DNA from: Bacillota bacterium
GTDB taxonomy: Bacteria > Bacillota > Clostridia > Peptostreptococcales > Anaerovoracaceae
NCBI GenBank assembly: GCA_016287035.1
Contig: JAEEVI010000046.1
Span: forward strand, 1 to 20,709
DNA length: 20,709 bases
Reading direction: 5' to 3'
Part shown: in pieces, positions 11,401 to 16,482 of the stretch
Layout: every line of letters starts with the position of its first letter
Numbering within the stretch: position 1 is the first letter of the stretch
The notes under the pieces: generated by a model
What the model saw: the letters and a program-made list of their open reading frames with translations, nothing else
Told to the model about the DNA's origin: nothing
The model's database searches: none
Made by a program: the position numbers and the translations under genes

Positions 11401-13547
11401 CCGGTGATCGTTCCTGTTATGGAAGCGGTCGTCGGATCCTGCTGCGTCCCGAATATTATCTCCGCGTCCTGGGCCCAGCCCACCAGACCGCCGGCATAGC
11501 CGTCGGCGGGATCGGCCGCGCGGGCCGTCAGCCTGAGCGGAGCCTTGAAGGCCTGCAGCGTGACAGCCGCGGGGGATTCCTTGACAGCCGCGGCCGGAGT
11601 CACGGCCGCAGGAGTCGCAGTCTTGACGGAGGCAGGCGTCGCGGGCGAAACAGCGGCCGGAGTTACGGCCGCGGGCGTTATAGCAGCGGGAGTGATGGCC
11701 GCGGGTGTAATGGCCGCGGGCGTTATCGCAGCTGTCGTTACGGCCGCCGGTGTCGTCTCCGCGGCGATGGCGGGAGCCGTAGTTACAGCCGCCTGAGTCG
11801 TCGTTTCAGCCGGTGTGGCAGGCTGGCTGGTCGTGTCGTTCGTTATGGCAGGCTGGCTTGAAGTATCCGCCGATGCGTCCGGCGGATCTGCCGGTCCCTG
11901 CGCGGCGGGAGCTTCCTGATCCTGGGCGGCAGGGTCTTCCTCGTCCTGTGCCGGGGGAGTTTCCTGATCCTGGGCGGCAGGCTCTTCTTCGTCCTGCCCG
12001 GCGGGAGCTTCCTGTGCCGCGGGCGCCCCGCCCGTCCCGGCATCAGGATCGTCAGAAGATCCGCTTTCCTGATCAGCCTGCGGTATGCCGTAGGGACGCA
12101 GGGACGCAGGATGGAAATCGGAAAGCAGCGCGCCTACAGCGCCGGTGCCTGAAGACGCGTCCTGAGCGCCGGAGGCGGCATCCGCGTCCTGTTCGTCCGG
12201 GTCGTCCTGTCCGCTGACTGCGTCAGGGGTCCCGGCGCCCTGTTCGTCCTGCGCGGCAGGCTGCTCCTGCGCGGGCGCCTCTTCCGAAGGCTCCTGAGTC
12301 GGGGCCTGAGGCTCCGCGGGAGCGTTCTGTCCCTGTTCCTGAGTATCGCCCGATGGCGCGGAGGGCTGCTCCGCCGGCTCTGCCGCCGCGGGAGAAGTCT
12401 GCTGATCCCCGGTCCCGGGCATGTCGATAGCCGCCCCGCTCGTCGTGATCGCGGGGCCGCTCGTCTCGATGGCCGGGCCGCTCGTCGTTATCGCGGAGCC
12501 GCTCGTCTCGATGGCCGCGCCGCTCGTCGTTATCGCGGAGCCGCTCGTCTCGATGGCCGGACCGCTCGTCTTTACGGCCGCGCCGCTCGTCGTAAGGGAC
12601 GCGGAATCCGGAGAGAGCTTGAGCGCCGGTCCCGTGGCGAGGCGGACCTTGGGCGCCATCATCATCGTGCGCATGGCGGGAGCCGCGAGATCCAGAGAAC
12701 CGTCGACCGTCACGTCTATACGATTCGTTATGTCGGAGAGCAGCGTCAGCTTCGCGCCGGCGCCCATCTTTCCGACTATTCCTCCGGCCGCGCCGGAGGC
12801 CGTCTTTACGGAATACACCCTTCCGCCCGTCGGGATGAAGGTGAACGCGAGCTCTGCGCCCTCGCCCATGGCTCCGCAGGCTATTCCGATATGGCCGTTG
12901 GCGGAGATCGTAGTCTTCGCGCCCGCGTTGTCCGTAAACGTCAGCGCGACCTTCGCGCCGTCGCCGATCTCGCCGATGACGCCGGAGTAGTTGGCGAGGT
13001 CGTCGTCGCTGCTCGTGATCCTTATGTTCCAGCTCGCCGTGGCGGTCCCCGCCGTGACGTGCTCCGCGAACAGAGGCGAATCGTAGACGCCCGAACGGTC
13101 GAACGTCATCGTGCCGGTATACGGAGCGCCGTTGCTCGTCATGAACGAGGCGTCTGTGGAAACGTACGCGAACAGCGCCTTCTGCGCGTCGAACGTGTTG
13201 GCGGAGGCGTCGTTGAACTTTACTGTCCCGTCGAACGGTTCGGTGTCCGTGCCCAGCTGCACGGCGTCCTGCGCGATGACGAACGGCTCGCCGATCTGCG
13301 TCGCCAGCGTTATCGTGTCGTGCGGGTTCCTCGGCTCGCCGAGATACGTCGTGAAAAGCATCTCCGTGTCGGATTCGGGCCTTCCGGCCGGCATGGAGTC
13401 GCCGGAATACAGCGTTACGTCGAGCTGCGGCAGCTCCGTAGCGATTACCTGAGGCACGACGAACCAGGCTATGCTGAACACCGCCAGCATGGTCAATACG
13501 ACGAGCAGTTTATTGAGTTTTCCGATCTGTCTTTCGAATATCTTCAA
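2448..13547 (-). CDS. Giant secreted GLUG/beta-helix-like surface protein (3699 aa)
   Basis: This gene fills over half the window without interruption. Residues 1-35 hold a basic start and a hydrophobic helix ending in AWF (27-29), an export signal or membrane anchor. Residues 40-300 form an N-terminal domain with three glycine-rich repeats about 32 apart (near 188, 220 and 253). Residues 315-680 are low-complexity: eight TSGxAIx heptads, Gln/Glu/Ala-rich acidic stretches, then AA[IV][TS]P pentads. From about 683 to 2830 some two dozen GG[LIM][IV]G-type modules recur, with LSGTFDGNGSTITM near 1080, a G-x-DPYIIS motif at 1888-1900 and MPTGFRGLGSF near 2345; these are typical of GLUG or right-handed beta-helix adhesins. 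The last 870 residues look beta-rich. There is no LPXTG motif or C-terminal helix; the end is IIYTNAKLLPDFIG. The start is TTG, forced by an in-frame stop three codons upstream, and no Shine-Dalgarno is visible. It is the last gene of the cassette. The adhesin or fibre role is inferred from architecture; ligand unknown. Confidence 0.9.
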   Translation of the reverse strand: MKIFERQIGKLNKLLVVLTMLAVFSIAWFVVPQVIATELPQLDVTLYSGDSMPAGRPESDTEMLFTTYLGEPRNPHDTITLATQIGEPFVIAQDAVQLGTDTEPFDGTVKFNDASANTFDAQKALFAYVSTDASFMTSNGAPYTGTMTFDRSGVYDSPLFAEHVTAGTATASWNIRITSSDDDLANYSGVIGEIGDGAKVALTFTDNAGAKTTISANGHIGIACGAMGEGAELAFTFIPTGGRVYSVKTASGAAGGIVGKMGAGAKLTLLSDITNRIDVTVDGSLDLAAPAMRTMMMAPKVRLATGPALKLSPDSASLTTSGAAVKTSGPAIETSGSAITTSGAAIETSGSAITTSGPAIETSGPAITTSGAAIDMPGTGDQQTSPAAAEPAEQPSAPSGDTQEQGQNAPAEPQAPTQEPSEEAPAQEQPAAQDEQGAGTPDAVSGQDDPDEQDADAASGAQDASSGTGAVGALLSDFHPASLRPYGIPQADQESGSSDDPDAGTGGAPAAQEAPAGQDEEEPAAQDQETPPAQDEEDPAAQDQEAPAAQGPADPPDASADTSSQPAITNDTTSQPATPAETTTQAAVTTAPAIAAETTPAAVTTAAITPAAITPAAITPAAITPAAVTPAAVSPATPASVKTATPAAVTPAAAVKESPAAVTLQAFKAPLRLTARAADPADGYAGGLVGWAQDAEIIFGTQQDPTTASITGTITGTNGAGGIYGYYKSTTSSSGAGPRTFDFSSCTVDAVFEGGTYTGGLFGTLEAENSVTIDENFAPAAGNAGVFHVSSSASSGTYSAIGGLIGYYSNTDLSNALLIQNTKASVSVSAGASPGRGGFIGQVCDSPVYIKFSNVGMSGSTLDGGLIGDLGTGGSFVDVADYVGLAGTTNGGGLIGYMHAGVLRLAGQTRLSDDAVMGGSLATGAYGQLVGGRGDSLIYALGSGEDAVPGWAFYRSPSNRRGDIYDWGEVLRLSSASGLSESDLFTVDMAAHTVTVKAAVASNIKDRVDFAKTALNIQLNYGSGLGALQFAGSPTSQTLLAGTISLKSGVSIDLADTGLTGFTRDNYNDTTETDLGRLSGTFDGNGSTITMASGEFYGLDASGAVISSEGAYANIYRGNGIIYSHRYVGLFAKSASGARMQDLVLRGSISTYVPGRFDGDRYTWCIGALIGQAAGSLTLDDMDVSVAMTTAVDNSNGPAASVGGAVGLVTSAAGTINVNGGTYASSFTDIRNNSDNRSYTGGIIGKIDDSTSLRTVNIDGVRLAGSYSNASSPNHSYSRFGGMIGMTAQNSSTSNYNLSTQINITSSDIGALTIDASTYDAAGGLLGYSWFNAGVEINGLTIDGARITALSSGRSGRMAGLVTIATGRMAVTGSGITVADAEMVTQRSGSSFGFLVNSAAAKNVAINDGYEDRNANSALLLEINGTYDLSGLTMTESGGTFTVFDEICAYTQTLRGTYANGVSTHTHTDPITANGAAIVSIETAGSQKLFAGGTVNTYQNQTAFGKSSGHEGNINSRYYYNLTSLRQKAVSGGSLSAAEKALLWSLNVYGHASLAQYFPGGYNGALSGNMDFTGLSYYPVTANASVTGTIRFDNKAINDGEESAGGGSDGYARRTDESTQHYLMHTGLLYDSLGLNVTGLTLQGNSGLVPGTASGYLIAHGIGGSSTDLADAQISQITLDGARINGASAAGSVYAPLLINTVHFNTSLSLSSVTSSALGYSGFGAGDYAGSSLIGTVGTSTATGITLSFSQLGLDARTAALVNGTANAQLSAAYHTNRSLFYRATILDSFSFNTACQAVYDYSLPEDWSASTPRHYVTYGREVSESLEYPGDESKYKPDAGVFTSPESHEAASPYDFSSGWLPYVYRAYDGGAGLHEISVNYLSVSMKSGCGQYNDPYIISNGSELSSIERVIRGDTTLETSFTLILPEDIGTGGLDMWHDGGAADIEYRFNGTDFEYYDQANSRTVTVSFSVVREYLAGAYYLITKSINLPASGWDGLGYAQAGSVTSNIYEYAYAFRGVIVGKNLGTEGSPVYPTITLNSNTPFIQSANGAVVKNVNFHLNANVTLSEPNQNTYKYSDGNSSYGVVIAQVMGGDNIIDRVGLDFTGASFSYDSSAYRRLIPVGGYAGIVFNGGLIFRNMDGVAHTGLTSSVFANVADDGWLYVNPIIGRVAAGYAFTESASYAGDEDGATMKNGLKNYSIPDLHPSSASKLTVTATASKTYEITAPDPQSLFVLSSIINSGAASANYSASAVNAYTSISGQPWIAYRNYTSTRNAQYDEVTTGALKSGDFALAASDLHSVSAKVPYIVRVYTSQDAKGLYQVRSICGDGESSIINRITLSAGTYVMPTGFRGLGSFFTTSSYLAVRFRSLEGSNANIVLNMRYHEYHPRAENIKAFDNAGFGLFNSTHQKNADNEANAIRNFTLSGTVDYRLHKLSNGSLTGYKKNQNANDEDGVNYNSVMEVGGIVGRTTETIRIQNVTLSGITVNGIRESGGMIGYFAGGKKASNKLFIIDCGTDSEPITVTSGFRVGGLIGSADGVSGGVNIIGNENAPKTFALKSIEFRNTTEVTNAASYSAGGLIGVAWQTGTSANESSFNVKLSHLRVKGTPGYLTVGADLNNANRQDDQGGLIGIIRAGNDVQITDCVITDVTVIGGNAGAITGQQNDSGKLYMDDVHVRVTGGNDGYAHAYGNAGALVGKFDQTNSGRAIMVKVSNCSVQGFEAASLSSTSNNTQTAGLIAGYFNQSRDKSSTIFVNNFHADESTVFTSYSGSSNNRGTGFLLGLASGNKQNLYGYDILLDDCTLAHYAGSGGSLAMNLDNIGLILGNNRTGAVIQLAGVSAYGSTITDRLAGKYGGSASTEWLGGADGSEGIVAFADYKGYAEGSGGSKNTADSVLHGGSDIAAAKPYVTVNGYTTIGQGQLITSDGFASGIASSPIKAITDEGGSRYKVSSGYLSTFDFGLMAMFSSEIPAAQSIDGFRDFPVLVLDETRPAVAGELINSYINLLANTNINYADDAAISGKCSVDLYRMQMDNNGVFAKQNDSSLLHDTVNNRFYMTTAAVDNNRRSFTMIDVGFFDPDTGNVAYHLYVPVMVKKVMMFNFSARVLSGTTYEPTPYLNSRSALENFGIPITTLFDFDYDRTAQEWTDSLGYGESFMGRVTKTLKLAKEDNVNISHLPGGTKMALVDIQTGNAYYATFSAVYNSTTGVLDLSAFEDAERNAFEPVPLSDLLSTTLTSSASGKYVECYEGDAQIKIGDDHYRLYTDADSGSPRYDITVTAAARESYYLSFFTDPESSGIARYTIRSQTSLAGDYPTLLGTESNAEMIIGQVYEISDVAISTEGGEFGIISRQHDTIEAELSAQIVMHNAGTYSAYAGSMYHSFLLHMTRTNDDGSSRTVIEGDPTVRGTYTINSGPARSYTNGAGTSWTAGGGFIQFTAGDDLRSALSTGAPVTIAASVSVTYGNQAAIDAQFPARPADILTDLTTGTKLFVKSNIAAIAERTAYSSISERADDTDRYFSGIESRKANLSYNTADSEMQGDLGQLGVNPLDNDDSTVQLIETVGVLDYSQVELQAEGYTHLRVTLQLEQKNDGYHPVAMADFLSYLKVGGADVIGSADGVSVTLYLPRNNIGCIETVFVDLGAKTGAALSNSHLMYSNYKVLLDVDLVKYENSEYTMLVDSDPDYIIYTNAKLLPDFIG
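11643..11732 (-). repeat. Six 15-bp in-frame repeats encoding AA[IV][TS]P
   Basis: Six consecutive 15-bp units inside the giant gene encode AAITP four times, then AAVTP and AAVSP. Looser PAAVT/TPAAV copies continue on both sides (about 11560-11800). The Pro/Ala/Thr composition suggests an extended, possibly O-glycosylated stalk just before the beta-helix region. Confidence 0.9.
11901..11996 (-). repeat. Two 48-bp in-frame repeats encoding QDEE[ED]PAAQDQE[TA]PPA-type units
   Basis: Two adjacent 16-residue units, QDEEEPAAQDQETPPA and QDEEDPAAQDQEAPAA, lie in the acidic Gln/Glu/Ala/Pro-rich part of the giant protein. Related but diverged QE/AP-rich sequence continues towards 12400. The composition is that of a disordered, strongly acidic linker. 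Confidence 0.85.
12423..12590 (-). repeat. Eight 21-bp in-frame repeats encoding TSGxAIx
   Basis: Eight perfectly phased 21-bp units encode TSG-[APS]-A-[IV]-x. The seventh residue alternates mainly between E and T, giving a higher-order 42-bp period. The near-identical DNA, with changes concentrated at residues 4 and 7, indicates recent tandem duplication. The tract lies at the junction between the N-terminal domain and the acidic linker of the giant protein. Confidence 0.95.
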
Positions 13548-13603
13548 TCTATGTTACCGGGAACTGGATCTCCCGTTTGCTAACGTGTTTGCCGGCCGCC
13601 GCG

Positions 13604-14563
13604 CTAAGGCGCGTCAGCTTCGGCGAAGCTGCAGAGCACTTCCGTCTGCGGCCACTGCGTCACAGCGCCCTTCTCGGCCGGATAGAACTGGATATCGTAG
13701 CTGTTTATCTCCGCGGCGTTAACGGGGAAGCTAATGACTTCCAGCTGGCCCCAGTCCTGAGGCTTGTCGCCCTGGGCGACCGCCGAAGCGCCCGTGCTCT
13801 GCCTGAACAGCTCGCTTATCTTCATCCTGGCGGGATCCCAGCCGAGCATTACAGTTCCGCTGCCGGATCCGTACAGCCTGTAATTGTATCCGGAATAGTC
13901 CCCGACGCTCACGGATCTGTCGTCCGTAGCTTCGATGACCCAGGAGACGTTCGACGCGGACGCCCTGAGCGCCATGTCGAACAGCATGCTTATCGGTTCG
14001 AGGTCGGGATACGCTCCGTCCGGAGTCGCCGTCACCCTGAGGAACATGCCGCTGCCTATCATGGTGACGGGGAGCAGAGCCTCGTAGATGTCTTCGTGCT
14101 TTTCGCCGCCGGCGAGCGAATGCCCGCCCGACGAATAGTATCCGGAGCTGAGCGGCGAGCCGTTGAGCGTGACGTCCGGATAGCCGCTCGTCACGCGTTC
14201 CGGAACGAGCTCGTGCTCCTGGTCCTCGACCAGCCTCACCATCTCCGCGGAGATCGTGTAGGATATGTCGTGATCGCACGGGCTGAGCGGATTCGCCTGA
14301 GCGTAGTTGCAGACTGTGATGTTGACGGTCTGCGACCCCGCTTCGACCGAGGGTATGTATATGGTCCAGGGGTCGTTCTCGACGCCCGGCTTCAGGTAGT
14401 TCGACGAGAAACGCATCCCTTCGGGAACGATCGCGGCGACGACCCTCTTGGCGCGGTATGATTTCGTGAATTCCGCGAAGGCCGGCCCGACAGCCATCGC
14501 CACGGTCATTATGACCGCGATCATTACGAACGCTTTTCTTTTTATTCTTTCCTTCGCGTCCAT
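13604..14563 (-). CDS. Small exported cassette protein, 319 aa, unknown function
   Basis: I do not recognise a named family. A basic start (MDAKERIKRK) is followed by one hydrophobic helix (about 11-29) ending AFAEF (28-32). After this there is no further membrane segment, so most of the protein should lie outside the membrane. The body is beta-rich, with RFSSNYL near 51, ITVCNYAQ near 80 and a paired Cys in PLSPCDHDISYTI, GSGTVMLGWDP near 235 and YDIQFYP near 292. The ATG at 14563 has the best ribosome binding site of the cassette, AAAGGAGGT about 12 bases upstream. It sits 56 bases before the giant gene and 60 after the 245-aa gene, in one direction. By context it is a partner, subunit or assembly factor of the giant protein; that is inference. 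Confidence 0.85.
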   Translation of the reverse strand: MDAKERIKRKAFVMIAVIMTVAMAVGPAFAEFTKSYRAKRVVAAIVPEGMRFSSNYLKPGVENDPWTIYIPSVEAGSQTVNITVCNYAQANPLSPCDHDISYTISAEMVRLVEDQEHELVPERVTSGYPDVTLNGSPLSSGYYSSGGHSLAGGEKHEDIYEALLPVTMIGSGMFLRVTATPDGAYPDLEPISMLFDMALRASASNVSWVIEATDDRSVSVGDYSGYNYRLYGSGSGTVMLGWDPARMKISELFRQSTGASAVAQGDKPQDWGQLEVISFPVNAAEINSYDIQFYPAEKGAVTQWPQTEVLCSFAEADAP

Positions 14564-14623
14564 CGCTTTCGGACGACCTCCTTTCCCTTCGTTATCAAGA
14601 GCTCTGACCTGCGGATACGCAAG

Positions 14624-15361
14624 CTACGCGGCCTTCGCCGCGATATATATTATGTCCGTCTCCTTGTCGTTCGTCTTGAGAGGAGACCATTTGACGCGCA
14701 ATATAAAGTAGTTGCAGAACTCTCCGGCATTCAGGTACTCGGAATCCACGGTCGAGTGAGACTGGCTGTATACTGGCACCGCGTACTGATCGACGCGGTC
14801 CGTGTCTTCGTACGTGTCGCTGTAATAGCTGTCGTCCGTCTTGCCGAGCATCTGTCCGTCCTGCTTGTTGAGATAGTCCATGGCGATGACCGGTCCGTTT
14901 ATCGAATAATAGTAAACGGTATTATCGGTCGCCGTGTACGCCACGCTGCCGGAGGAAGGAGAAAGGCTCTCCACGGCATTGTATATCTCGAACGCGAACT
15001 GGTTGTTCGTCGTGTACGAGAGCTGCAGGTTGAAGGCGGCTATATCCTCGCCCCTTACGGTGAACACGAAGTCCTGATAGTTGTACCTGCTGCCGCCCGG
15101 ATCCTTCCTCTCCATGTCTATCCCGGATATGTCGAGGTATTCTATGTCCTCCATATGCGCGGCGTTTATGTATATGGCCATCGGAGAGTCGAGCTGCGCG
15201 ACGGCGGCGACGTTCCTCCTGTGCGAGAACCATGCCGCGGCGGGACCCGCGGCCGCGATCACAAGAACGATGACAAGAGCGGGAACGACGGCCCGCGCCC
15301 CCTTCGCCCTGATCAGCGCCGCGAATTCGCTTATGAAGTTTTTATTCCCGTTTGCGTCCAT
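14624..15361 (-). CDS. Small exported cassette protein, 245 aa, unknown function
   Basis: No named family recognised. The N-terminus (MDANGNKNFISEF) is cytoplasmic in character. One hydrophobic helix at about 25-43 ends in AAAWF (41-45), immediately followed by the basic stretch SHRRN. The remaining 200 residues lack membrane segments and are rich in Tyr, Ser and Asp (for example a DDSYYSDTYEDTD run), consistent with an extracellular beta-sandwich domain. The short helix ending in A-W-F resembles SipW-dependent TasA/camelysin-type signals, but no SipW peptidase gene is in the window. The ATG at 15361 has only a weak AGG upstream; the gene begins 24 bases after the previous stop, so coupling is plausible. 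Confidence 0.85.
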   Translation of the reverse strand: MDANGNKNFISEFAALIRAKGARAVVPALVIVLVIAAAGPAAAWFSHRRNVAAVAQLDSPMAIYINAAHMEDIEYLDISGIDMERKDPGGSRYNYQDFVFTVRGEDIAAFNLQLSYTTNNQFAFEIYNAVESLSPSSGSVAYTATDNTVYYYSINGPVIAMDYLNKQDGQMLGKTDDSYYSDTYEDTDRVDQYAVPVYSQSHSTVDSEYLNAGEFCNYFILRVKWSPLKTNDKETDIIYIAAKAA

Positions 15362-15385
15362 CTTCTGCCTGTTTGAGCCCTGACG

Positions 15386-16276
15386 TCAGTGCTGCGCTGT
15401 CGCGGAGGCCGTCACGTCCGGAGCGTTCGAAGCCCCCGACATGTTGACCGAAATAATTGCGGCGATATAATCCAGCTGATCGCCTATCATCTGATCGGCG
15501 TTGTTGTATCCCTTTCTGCCGGTCCCGTTGTACAGGTGATACGTGTCGTCTATCGAGACCACCGTGCCCGAGGTCGTCTCGGATCCGGAGAGCGCGGCGG
15601 ACAGCTCGTCGTACCTTCTGGGCCATTCCCAGTAAAGCGTGACCGTATAGTCTCCCGAGCTTCCGGGACACGATATAGTGAACGGATCTCCGGGAAGCAG
15701 CATCTTCGTGTGCGCGCTGTCGAGGAACAGCAGTATATGGCCCCTGAGGTAGTTGAGAGCGATCACCTTTTCGGGATCAGACTCGGTCTCGGGATCGGCC
15801 ATCGTGAGAAATATCTCATCGTTGGCGTCATATTCCTTCACGAGACCGCACAGCTTTATATCGGAGACGAAGAAGCTGTCCGCCTCGCGCGGGAGGATCC
15901 TGAACGTGAGAGTCCCTTCCGTGCCCGGGCGGACGAGATCGTCCCTGTGGTCGATGTTGAGCGCGCAGACGATGCCGACGCCGGAGCCGTTCGAGACGGC
16001 GGTCCCCTCGTAGTTCTCGGAGCTGAACAGCTCCAGGACCTTTTCGTCGACAGGCTTGAGCCTTATCCCGCCGCCGGTCACCTGGGCGCCGAGCCTGAAC
16101 GGCACGCTCTCCGTGGTCGCCCCAATGTCGCTGGCGAGCGTCTCCCTGCTTTCGGCGAACCAGGCGAACGAATAGATAGCGAGCGCGGCGACGGACGTGA
16201 CCACCACGAGTATCGTGACGGTCGACAGGAGCTCCGCGATGAGCTGCTTCTTTGTTTTTCCGCTGTATCTATCCAT
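15386..16276 (-). CDS. Small exported cassette protein, about 297 aa, unknown function; first gene of the cassette
   Basis: No named family recognised, though the plan resembles TasA/camelysin-type matrix proteins. From the ATG at 16276 there is a basic start (MDRYSGKTKKQ), one hydrophobic helix at about 16-37 ending SFAWF (36-40), and then an outside region with ILPREADSFFVSDIKL in the middle. Near the C-terminus are a YTVTLYWEWP motif and a YNNADQMIGDQLDYIA segment; a WEWP strand followed by a D-x-x-IG segment is a pattern I associate with SipW-type exported proteins. A TTG at 16294 in the same frame would add six residues; neither start has a good ribosome binding site, so ATG is preferred. 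It lies nearest the predicted cassette promoter, with a leader of about 100 bases, and 24 bases before the next gene. Confidence 0.85.
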   Translation of the reverse strand: MDRYSGKTKKQLIAELLSTVTILVVVTSVAALAIYSFAWFAESRETLASDIGATTESVPFRLGAQVTGGGIRLKPVDEKVLELFSSENYEGTAVSNGSGVGIVCALNIDHRDDLVRPGTEGTLTFRILPREADSFFVSDIKLCGLVKEYDANDEIFLTMADPETESDPEKVIALNYLRGHILLFLDSAHTKMLLPGDPFTISCPGSSGDYTVTLYWEWPRRYDELSAALSGSETTSGTVVSIDDTYHLYNGTGRKGYNNADQMIGDQLDYIAAIISVNMSGASNAPDVTASATAQH

Positions 16277-16382
16277 GTTCTGGCTGCCGTTCAAATAAAT
16301 GGGTCAGTTTCTTTTTATTGCTTGCCGTTTCAGCTGAATAATTTCGCCGCAGACTATAATTATGCCGAAATATTCCACGTTC

Positions 16383-16411
16383 AGTTTAATCATCTCCAAT
16401 TAGTTAGTCAA
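16383..16411 (-). promoter_or_regulatory. Probable promoter of the surface-protein cassette
   Basis: On the minus strand TTGACT (16411-16406) is followed by exactly 17 bases and TAAACT (16388-16383). It is the best sigma-A-type match upstream of the cassette and would give a leader of roughly 100 bases. The -35 hexamer is embedded in an inverted repeat, so control by a repressor is plausible. Confidence 0.65.
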
Positions 16412-16421
16412 TGCTAACTAA
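16400..16421. promoter_or_regulatory. Perfect 8-bp inverted repeat, candidate operator
   Basis: TTAGTTAG (16400-16407), a 6-base centre TCAATG, and CTAACTAA (16414-16421) form a perfect inverted repeat in the AT-richer divergent spacer between the cassette and valS. It overlaps the whole -35 box of the cassette promoter and ends 23 bases before the -35 of the valS promoter. No T-run follows on either strand, so it is unlikely to be a terminator. The binding protein is unknown. Confidence 0.55.
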
Positions 16422-16444
16422 CTCCCTCCCGCGTTCTGATGATA

Positions 16445-16473
16445 TTGACTTTTTACGCCGCAGAGTTTATATA
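16445..16473 (+). promoter_or_regulatory. Probable valS promoter
   Basis: TTGACT (16445-16450), 17 bases, then TATATA (16468-16473) inside a 17-base run of pure A/T in an otherwise GC-rich region. Transcription would begin near 16480, only a few bases before the valS ATG, implying an almost leaderless mRNA. A T-box antiterminator leader, common for aminoacyl-tRNA synthetases in this phylum, would have no room downstream of it. Confidence 0.6.
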
Positions 16474-16482
16474 TTAAATATT

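Noticed and set aside
11643..12590. Regularly spaced repeats considered as a CRISPR array
   Set aside because: Units are contiguous, in frame and without unique spacers; they are coding repeats.
14640..14655. GC hairpin GCGGC/GCCGC-type at the end of the 245-residue gene
   Set aside because: It lies in the coding sequence (Ala-Ala-Lys-Ala-Ala) and has no T-run on the minus strand, so it is not a terminator.
15381..15388. Perfect 8-bp palindrome TGACGTCA
   Set aside because: It overlaps the stop codon of the first cassette gene within the operon; a single 8-bp palindrome at this site is likely chance.
16411..16482. Extended valS start at the upstream ATG
   Set aside because: The extra 24 residues do not resemble ValS N-termini, there is no ribosome binding site, and the ATG lies within the cassette -35/operator region.
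16295..16482. T-box or other riboswitch upstream of valS
   Set aside because: No T-box sequence or specifier stem was recognised, and the best promoter leaves no leader.
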